From NCBI GenBank assembly GCA_021801025.1, contig JAJYYK010000006.1, forward strand, positions 62,001 through 126,000: a stretch of DNA of 64,000 nt, given 5' to 3'. The notes beneath the pieces were generated by a model, which saw only the letters and a list, made by a program, of their open reading frames with translations, ran no database searches and was not told the DNA's origin. The position numbers were made by a program, and so were the translations under genes. Positions 56,951 to 64,000 of the stretch are shown piece after piece. Numbering within the stretch: the first letter of the stretch is position 1; every line of letters begins with the position of its first letter. This stretch comes from Pseudomonadota bacterium (GTDB taxonomy: Bacteria > Pseudomonadota > Gammaproteobacteria > Burkholderiales > Sulfuriferulaceae).

Positions 56951-58669
56951 ATGACCTTGTTGCCCGGCAAAGATGCCCCGCTGGAATCTACTTTGAGCAC
57001 TTTGCCTGCGCAGTTAACTGCTTTGGGTTTTGTTATTCAGGAGCGCTCCTGGCTGAATCCCATATCCGGGGTGTGGTCAGTGCATATTCGGGATCAGGAT
57101 TGCCCGTTGCTGTTTACCAACGGCAAAGGGAATAGCCGGGATGCTGCACTGGCTAGTGCGCTGGGCGAATTTTTTGAACGTTTGTCATGCCGCTACTTTT
57201 GGAGCCATTATTATTTTGGTGAGTCAATTGCGCAAGCGACGACGGTTCATCACAGTAAGGAGCGCTGGTTTGCGCTGCCAAAAAAAGGAGTTTGGCCTGC
57301 GGGGTTACTCTCCCCGACACTGCGCGAATTTTATGACCCCGATATCAGCCTGGAACGGGAACTTTTGGTTGACCGCAATAGCGGCAACCAGAAGCGCGGG
57401 GTGTGTGCGTTACCTTATACGCGCCACAGAGATGGGGAAGAGGTGTATTTTCCGGTGGCTGTTCTGGGCAGTTTATATGTCAGCAATGGCATGGCAGCGG
57501 GCAACACGATCAATGAAGCGCGGACGCAAGCGTTGTCAGAAATTCTGGAGCGGTATGTCAAATTTGACGTGATACGCACAGCCCGCTGTTTGCCCGATAT
57601 TCCGCAAGCCGTGATTGACGACCATCCCACGGTCGCGCAAGGCATCGCAGAATTGCGTGCCGCCGGTTTTGGTATCCTGGTCAAGGATGCTTCGCTGGGC
57701 GGCATTTACCCGGTGGTTAATGTCACGTTACTCAATCCGCACGATCAGGGTTGCTTTGCCAGTTTCGGTGCGCACCCACAATTTTCCGTTGCATTGGAAC
57801 GGGCCTTGACCGAATTGCTGCAAGGACGCGGCCTGGATGCACTCAACGGTTTTCACGCCCCCGGTTTTGAATTGGAAGAAATTGCCGATGCCAGTAATCT
57901 GGAAATTCATTTTGTGGATTCCAGCGGTATCATCAGTTGGGAATTTTTGCGCGCCATACCTGATGAGCCGTGGCAAGCCTGGAATCACCCCGGTAGTACA
58001 GCAGAAGAATTTGAATGGTTGTGTGGCCTCATTGAGGGCAAAGGGCATGACATCTACATCGCTGATTACGATGACTTAGGGGTGTATGGCTGCCGTATTG
58101 TCGTGCCGGGCATGTCGGAGATTTACCCGGTGGATGATCTGGAATGGGATAATCCAAGTGCTGCCAATGAGTTACGTCCCGCATTGCTCAATCTGCCTGC
58201 ATTGGACAGCGAGGCGTGCCTGGATCTGCTGGATCAACTCGAAAATCTGGGCGTGGCCGACCAGCAGCGTGTTGCCGCATGGATAGGTTTGGCAGCAGAT
58301 CCTGACACCTTGTGGCACGATTTGCGTATCGGCGAACTTAAAACGCTGCTGGCTTTGGCCGGAGAAGACCATGAAGCCGTGTTGGCAGGGTGTGACTGGA
58401 TACGCCAATTCGAACACATGCCCGTTGAGCGTCAGCGCGTGTACCGCTGCATCGGCGACTTGCTCCGGCTGGATGATGCCGAACCCTATTTGACCAACCT
58501 GAATTTGCTTTATGGTGAGGAAACGCTGGGGGTGGCACGGGCGCATCTTGACGGGACGCAACGGTTTTTTAACCTGAGCGCGCCCGGTATGGCTTTGCAA
58601 GGTTGCAACCTGCATCAACGCTTATTACAGGCTTACCGTAAGGTGTCGCCCTGGTTGGCTGTGAGCTGA
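56951..58669 (+). CDS. ycaO: YcaO, 30S ribosomal protein S12 methylthiotransferase accessory protein
   Basis: The 572-residue protein aligns along its whole length with E. coli YcaO. Shared stretches are GFVIQERSWLNPISGVWSVH, FTNGKGNSRDAALASALGE (ATP-binding region), NTINEARTQALSEILERYVK, CFASFGAHPQFSVALERALT and DIYIADYDDLGVYGCRI. YcaO-domain proteins are ATP-dependent amide activators. E. coli YcaO enhances RimO-dependent beta-methylthiolation of S12 Asp88. The C-terminal TPR-like part is kept. No azole-forming dehydrogenase or precursor-peptide gene lies beside it, which argues against a RiPP cluster. It follows the pseudouridine synthase by 28 nt. Confidence 0.92.
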   Translation: MTLLPGKDAPLESTLSTLPAQLTALGFVIQERSWLNPISGVWSVHIRDQDCPLLFTNGKGNSRDAALASALGEFFERLSCRYFWSHYYFGESIAQATTVHHSKERWFALPKKGVWPAGLLSPTLREFYDPDISLERELLVDRNSGNQKRGVCALPYTRHRDGEEVYFPVAVLGSLYVSNGMAAGNTINEARTQALSEILERYVKFDVIRTARCLPDIPQAVIDDHPTVAQGIAELRAAGFGILVKDASLGGIYPVVNVTLLNPHDQGCFASFGAHPQFSVALERALTELLQGRGLDALNGFHAPGFELEEIADASNLEIHFVDSSGIISWEFLRAIPDEPWQAWNHPGSTAEEFEWLCGLIEGKGHDIYIADYDDLGVYGCRIVVPGMSEIYPVDDLEWDNPSAANELRPALLNLPALDSEACLDLLDQLENLGVADQQRVAAWIGLAADPDTLWHDLRIGELKTLLALAGEDHEAVLAGCDWIRQFEHMPVERQRVYRCIGDLLRLDDAEPYLTNLNLLYGEETLGVARAHLDGTQRFFNLSAPGMALQGCNLHQRLLQAYRKVSPWLAVS

Positions 58670-58757
58670 TTCGGTCGATGTGCTTATGCATCTTGCAGAC
58701 TGCTTTTTCCTCAGGTCGAATTTTATCTGGCGGGCTACCGCATTCTTCTACCACTGC

Positions 58758-58825
58758 GTCAGGCTGAAGCCTGACCTACCAAAGATGCGTCCCCGTCCGT
58801 GATGTAGGTCGAGTTTCAACCCGAC
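58758..58825. repeat. REP-like double palindrome
   Basis: GTCAGGCTGAAGCCTGAC (58758-58775) is a palindrome; GTCGAGTTTCAACCCGAC (58808-58825) is a second, imperfect one. The flanking GACCTAC (58773-58779) and GTAGGTC (58804-58810) are inverted relative to each other. It lies between the convergent ycaO and smpB genes, a typical REP location. Confidence 0.65.
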
Positions 58826-58834
58826 AAACCGGCT

Positions 58835-59290
58835 TCAAGCGTGGCGGTTGTGGCTGCGCAGCGCGCGCTGAATTTCACGGTCGGATTCACGGGTTTTGGT
58901 AGCATCGCGTTTGTCATGTTCCTTTTTGCCTTTGGCCAGGGCGATGTCCAGTTTGATGCGAGAACGCGTGAAATGCAGGTTGATGGGCACCAGAGTATAG
59001 CCCGCGCGTTCTACTTTACCAATGAGTTTACTGATTTCTTCTGCGTGTAACAGTAATTTTCGGGTGCGGGTGGCATCAGGATGGACGTGAGTGGATGCGG
59101 TAGCAAGCGGAGAAATGTGCGCACCGATGAGGAAAATCTCGCCCTTTCTGATGACGACGTAGGCTTCCTTGAGTTGCGCGCGTCCGGCACGGATGGCTTT
59201 TACTTCCCAGCCATTCAGCATCAAACCCGCCTCGAATTTTTCTTCGATAAAGTAATCGTGGAAAGCTTTTTTATTTTGGACGATGCTCAT
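58835..59290 (-). CDS. smpB: SsrA-binding protein SmpB
   Basis: The 151-residue partner of tmRNA rescues stalled ribosomes. It starts [17 protein letters not shown] and has [20 protein letters not shown] and [20 protein letters not shown] in the C-terminal tail that enters the mRNA channel. The ATG at 59290 is preferred over a TTG at 59296. It is divergent from ratA with 62 nt between, the usual order. Confidence 0.95.
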   Translation of the reverse strand: MSIVQNKKAFHDYFIEEKFEAGLMLNGWEVKAIRAGRAQLKEAYVVIRKGEIFLIGAHISPLATASTHVHPDATRTRKLLLHAEEISKLIGKVERAGYTLVPINLHFTRSRIKLDIALAKGKKEHDKRDATKTRESDREIQRALRSHNRHA

Positions 59291-59352
59291 TAACACAAAT
59301 TCCTTTGAATGCGCTATTCTAACAGCTTTGCAGGACGAGGTATCAAGCGGTT

Positions 59353-59790
59353 ATGGCGTTGGTCAATAAAAGCGTGTTGGTGGCGCACAGTGCACAAAGA
59401 ATGTTTGATTTGGTCGATGGTATTGAAGCGTACCCGGAATTTTTACCGTGGTGCGGCGGGAGCGAGGTCAGTGTGCGCTCACCGGAGCGTTTGGTCGCCA
59501 GTATTCAAATTGATTACATGCATATCAAGCAGCGATTCAGCACAGAAAACAACAATGAGGCGCCCCACCTGATTCAAATGAAGTTGCTGGATGGCCCCTT
59601 TCGCCAGCTGGATGGCGAGTGGCGGTTTAGAGCATTGAATGATACCGCATGTAAAATCGAGTTTGTATTGCATTACGAATTTTCGACCAGGTTGCTGGAT
59701 ACAGTGTTGGGACCGGTATTCGGTTACATCGCTAATAGTTTTGTCGAAGCATTTATTGAGCGGGCCGATCAGGTTTATGGAGTGCCATGA
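59353..59790 (+). CDS. ratA: RatA/Coq10-family START-domain protein
   Basis: The 145-residue polyketide-cyclase/START fold opens VNKSVLVAHSAQRMFDLVDG and has YPEFLPWCGGSEV and GPFRQLDGEWRF. The family includes ubiquinone-binding Coq10; in E. coli RatA was reported to inhibit 70S ribosome assembly, so the role is debated. It overlaps the next gene as ATGA, the conserved ratA-ratB pair next to smpB. Confidence 0.9.
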   Translation: MALVNKSVLVAHSAQRMFDLVDGIEAYPEFLPWCGGSEVSVRSPERLVASIQIDYMHIKQRFSTENNNEAPHLIQMKLLDGPFRQLDGEWRFRALNDTACKIEFVLHYEFSTRLLDTVLGPVFGYIANSFVEAFIERADQVYGVP

Positions 59791-60098
59791 GCAAGCGAAT
59801 AAAGGTAGAAGTGGCCTATGCCAAACCAGATGCGCAGGTGATTATTCCCATAGAATTGTCGCCGGGCGCGGATGTGCAGACGGCCATAGAGACTTCCGGT
59901 ATACAGGAAAAATTTCCTGAGATTGATGCGTCGCGCAATAAAATGGGTATTTTCGGCAAGCAGGTGAAACTGGATTACACCCTGCGTGAAGGTGACCGGG
60001 TGGAAATTTACCGTCCTTTGATTGCCGACCCCAAAGCGGTGCGTCAGCAGCGTGCTGAGGCAGGTAAGGCAATGAAAAAGGGCGGGGGGGATTTGTGA
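59787..60098 (+). CDS. ratB: RnfH family protein (RatB)
   Basis: The 103-residue beta-grasp, ubiquitin-like protein has IKVEVAYAKPDAQVIIPIEL and VKLDYTLREGDRVEIYRPL followed by a charged tail ending KKGGGDL. The family is UPF0125/RnfH, of unproven function. It starts inside the ratA stop and is translationally coupled to it. Confidence 0.9.
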   Translation: MSKRIKVEVAYAKPDAQVIIPIELSPGADVQTAIETSGIQEKFPEIDASRNKMGIFGKQVKLDYTLREGDRVEIYRPLIADPKAVRQQRAEAGKAMKKGGGDL

Positions 60099-60131
60099 TG
60101 TCTGGGCTGGTCATGCCGAAGTGGAATGTAA

Positions 60132-61658
<1,527 letters not shown>

Positions 61659-61690
61659 AAAATCCGTTATTCATTTACGAGCCCTAAAGC

Positions 61691-63250
61691 ATGACAGAAC
61701 AAAAAATACTGATTTTAGACTTCGGTTCCCAATACACGCAATTGATTGCACGCCGTGTGCGTGAGGCCCATGTATATTGTGAGTTGCATCCTTACGACGT
61801 GAGCGACGTTTTCGTTCGGGCGTTCAAACCCAGTGGCATTATTTTGTCCGGCGGGCCTGCATCGGTGGTCGGCAATGATTCACCTCGTGCGCCGCAATGC
61901 GTGTTTGAGTTGGGTGTGCCGGTGTTGGGGATTTGTTACGGGATGCAAACTATGGCGGCCCAATTGGGCGGACAGGTTGAGTCTGCACGGACGCGAGAAT
62001 TCGGGTATGCGCAAGTTCGTGTGCTGAGCGATAACTTGCTGTTGCGCGGTGTGCACGACGCACTGGATGTGCAGGGATTACCCGTGTTGGATGTGTGGAT
62101 GAGTCATGGCGACAAAGTAACTGCTTTGCCTCAGGGTTTCGAGGTGATTGCAGCCAATGCCGCAACACCGTTTGCTGCCATGGCGGATGAAGCGCGCCAT
62201 TTTTATGGGGTGCAGTTTCACCCGGAAGTGACCCACACAGTGCAAGGCAAAGCGATATTGAAGCGTTTTCTGCAAGATGTTTGCGGCTTGGGCGCGCATT
62301 GGCAAATGCCGACTTTTGTGGATGAAGCGGTGACCAGGATACGCGCTACAGTCGGTACAGATCAAGTTCTGCTGGGTTTGTCGGGCGGCGTAGATTCTTC
62401 TGTGTTGGCTGCTTTATTGCACCGCGCTATTGGTGACCAATTGGTGTGCGTGTTCGTTGACAATGGATTGCTGCGTTTAAATGAAGCCGAACAAGTGATG
62501 GCGACCTTTGCCCAGCATTTGGGCGTGCGGGTGATTCATGTGGATGCCGGTGCGGAATTCATGCGCCATTTGAGTGGTGTCACCGATCCAGAACTTAAAC
62601 GTAAAGTCATTGGTCGGGAATTCGTTGAGGTTTTTCAGCGCGAAGCGGCCAGGTTGCAAGATGTGAAATGGCTGGCGCAAGGCACCATCTATCCCGATGT
62701 GATTGAATCAGCAGGAAAAGGCGCCGCCCAAGCCATTAAATCACACCACAATGTGGGCGGTCTGCCTGAAAACATGAATTTCAAATTACTGGAACCGCTG
62801 CGCGAGCTGTTCAAGGACGAAGTGCGTGAATTGGGTCTGGTACTTGGATTGCCTCGCGAAATGGTGTATCGCCATCCTTTCCCGGGCCCTGGTTTGGGCG
62901 TGCGGATTTTGGGCGAGGTGCGTACAGACTATGCCGACATCTTGCGTCAAGCGGATGCTATCTTCATTGAAGTGCTGCGTGAAACAGGTTGGTACGACCA
63001 GGTGGCGCAAGCTTTTGCGGTATTTTTACCCGTGCGCTCAGTCGGCGTGATGGGCGATGGACGCACCTACGAACACGTGGTTGCCCTGCGAGCGGTACAA
63101 ACCACAGATTTTATGACCGCGCATTGGGCGCACCTGCCTTATGATTTACTCGGTAAAGTGTCCAATCGGATTATCAATGAAGTACATGGCATTAATCGTG
63201 TGGTCTATGACATTTCAGGGAAACCACCCGCGACGATAGAGTGGGAGTGA
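61691..63250 (+). CDS. guaA: GMP synthase (glutamine-hydrolysing)
   Basis: The 519-residue enzyme aminates XMP to GMP. The class I glutamine amidotransferase domain (about 1-190) has the nucleophile in LGICYGMQ and the His/Glu pair in FHPEVTHT. The ATP pyrophosphatase domain has the P-loop LSGGVDSSV (about 232). The C-terminal dimerisation domain ends KPPATIEWE. Second gene of guaBA. Confidence 0.97.
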   Translation: MTEQKILILDFGSQYTQLIARRVREAHVYCELHPYDVSDVFVRAFKPSGIILSGGPASVVGNDSPRAPQCVFELGVPVLGICYGMQTMAAQLGGQVESARTREFGYAQVRVLSDNLLLRGVHDALDVQGLPVLDVWMSHGDKVTALPQGFEVIAANAATPFAAMADEARHFYGVQFHPEVTHTVQGKAILKRFLQDVCGLGAHWQMPTFVDEAVTRIRATVGTDQVLLGLSGGVDSSVLAALLHRAIGDQLVCVFVDNGLLRLNEAEQVMATFAQHLGVRVIHVDAGAEFMRHLSGVTDPELKRKVIGREFVEVFQREAARLQDVKWLAQGTIYPDVIESAGKGAAQAIKSHHNVGGLPENMNFKLLEPLRELFKDEVRELGLVLGLPREMVYRHPFPGPGLGVRILGEVRTDYADILRQADAIFIEVLRETGWYDQVAQAFAVFLPVRSVGVMGDGRTYEHVVALRAVQTTDFMTAHWAHLPYDLLGKVSNRIINEVHGINRVVYDISGKPPATIEWE

Positions 63251-63331
63251 GTGCCATGTTTGTCTTTGCCTGATGCTGGCAGGCGACAAAGGAAATGGGA
63301 TGCTGCGTTTTCTTTTGGGTATTTCCGGCAA

Positions 63332-63365
63332 TTCAGGCCACCAGACAGAAGACTGGTGGCCTGAA
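63332..63365. terminator. Hairpin between convergent guaA and cytochrome gene
   Basis: TTCAGGCCACCAG (63332-63344) pairs perfectly with CTGGTGGCCTGAA (63353-63365) around an 8-nt loop. Neither side has a good T-run, but its position between convergent genes suggests a shared bidirectional transcription end. Confidence 0.6.
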
Positions 63366-63385
63366 TGCTTTCAAAGACAAAATCA

Positions 63386-64000
63386 TTATTTTTTCTGTGC
63401 CGCCTGAGCGAGATCCGGCACTCCCATGAGCAGGGTGGTGTTTGGCGTCTCGGGCAGACGGGGTAAGGTCTCTTTGGGAAATTTACCGGTCAGGCTATTC
63501 AGAAAAGCGACAATGTCATTCACATCCTTGTCCGTCAGCGTGGTACTCAACTGGCAGGCTGCCATGATTCGCACTGCATCCGGCAGGTTCCCCACCGTCC
63601 CATAGTTAAAATAAGGGGCTGTCAAGGCGACATTGCGCCAGGTCGGCACCCTGAATAATTGCTTGTCTGCAGGATTATGTGTCACGTTAAAACGGCCATC
63701 ATCCCCGGTGAGGTGGTACTGTTGTACATACTTGGCGCAGGCAGCATAGCCAGGTTGCGCAGGGAATTTCTGGTACGCACCCGTACCCATGGGTGTGCCG
63801 GAGTTGTCAAACATCGGTCCGGCATGGCATGCCTCACAACCCAGCGACCCGGCAAGTTTCATGCCTGCCCTGGCCGACGGATCCAGTGCTTTTTTATCGC
63901 CTTTCATGTACTGGTCATAGGGGCTGTCCGGCGTGACCAGTGTGCGTTCAAAGGTGGCGATGGCTGCTGCCACGTTGTCGAAGGTAATGGGGTCCTTGCC
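63386..64000 (-). CDS. Di-heme cytochrome c peroxidase family protein (C-terminal part)
   Basis: The gene runs off the window; 204 C-terminal residues are visible. The haem motif GCEACHAGPMFDN (C-x2-C-H) is the one in the C-terminal half of CcpA/MauG-type proteins. GDDGRFNVTHNPADKQLFRVPTWRNV with the downstream FNYGTVGNLPDAV is the typical MauG/CcpA core. The ending AQAAQKK follows a short Pro-rich tail. These periplasmic enzymes reduce hydrogen peroxide using cytochrome c. The visible part cannot tell CcpA from MauG-like paralogues. Confidence 0.85.
   Translation of the reverse strand, partial: GKDPITFDNVAAAIATFERTLVTPDSPYDQYMKGDKKALDPSARAGMKLAGSLGCEACHAGPMFDNSGTPMGTGAYQKFPAQPGYAACAKYVQQYHLTGDDGRFNVTHNPADKQLFRVPTWRNVALTAPYFNYGTVGNLPDAVRIMAACQLSTTLTDKDVNDIVAFLNSLTGKFPKETLPRLPETPNTTLLMGVPDLAQAAQKK

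Noticed and set aside
56951-58669. YcaO as part of a thiazole/oxazole peptide cluster
   Set aside because: It is the full-length E. coli YcaO type and lacks neighbouring dehydrogenase, protease or precursor-peptide genes.

Overview
The window reads as chromosomal DNA of a betaproteobacterium. The evidence is the gene order of the alpha/spc ribosomal operon with infA and rpmJ inside it, the gyrA-serC-pheA-hisC-aroF-tyrA run, queA-tgt-yajC-secD-secF, ubiG-gph, and smpB/ratA/ratB/guaB/guaA. Base composition is moderate and AT-leaning in the ribosomal block. The style suggests a Nitrosomonadales/Gallionella/Ferrovum-like lineage, but this is an inference from gene order only.

Layout. 1-5210: end of the spc operon and the alpha operon (rpmD, rplO, secY, infA, rpmJ, rpsM, rpsK, rpsD, rpoA, rplQ). 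5493-5632: a tRNA-Thr(CGU) and its terminator. 5851-10250: a four-gene tripartite ABC exporter (FtsX-type permease, ATPase, HlyD-type adaptor, NodT-type outer-membrane lipoprotein). 10626-18734: gyrA and the serine/aromatic amino-acid/histidine genes. 18949-22398: folA (reverse), lplT, rpsT and an EamA transporter. 22440-24293: an arsenic operon on the minus strand (arsR, arsC, acr3). 24528: tRNA-Ser(UGA). 24885-26857: a decayed accessory patch (truncated hydrolase, orphan lipoprotein, broken RhuM gene). 27056-34592: photolyase, a Na/Pi cotransporter-type protein, an unknown protein divergent from a radical SAM gene, then acpS, nagZ and a type-5 uracil-DNA glycosylase. 34585-43108: uvrC, pgsA, kup, def and dnaE, mostly overlapping or tightly packed. 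43133-45420: a minus-strand cluster of small envelope proteins (LapA-like, coiled coil, DUF3309, OmpA-type, DUF4398 lipoprotein). 46084-53655: an ArsR-rhodanese fusion, gph, ubiG, secF, secD, yajC, tgt and queA, all minus strand. 54074-58669: a small conserved protein, hemN, an RluF-like pseudouridine synthase and the E. coli YcaO orthologue. 58835-63250: smpB, ratA, ratB, guaB, guaA. 63386-end: part of a di-heme cytochrome c peroxidase.

Most genes are housekeeping. The less expected material is between them. It includes a two-copy, about 143-bp miniature inverted-repeat element (16620-16761 and 38991-39133). A second, unrelated palindromic element (18716-18882) has one end that encodes the tyrA stop codon, and solo ends lie at 36446 and 53709. 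There is also a two-copy REP-like element (5647 and 53782), a nested palindrome at 25315-25425, an atypical tRNA-Thr, an ArsR with a C-terminal cysteine site like that of Acidithiobacillus ArsR, and a PheA with extra residues beside the ESRP motif. I did not find a multi-gene system that I can defend as wholly new. The best candidates for unknown biology are the miniature elements and the unknown/radical-SAM divergent pair at 30537-32391.
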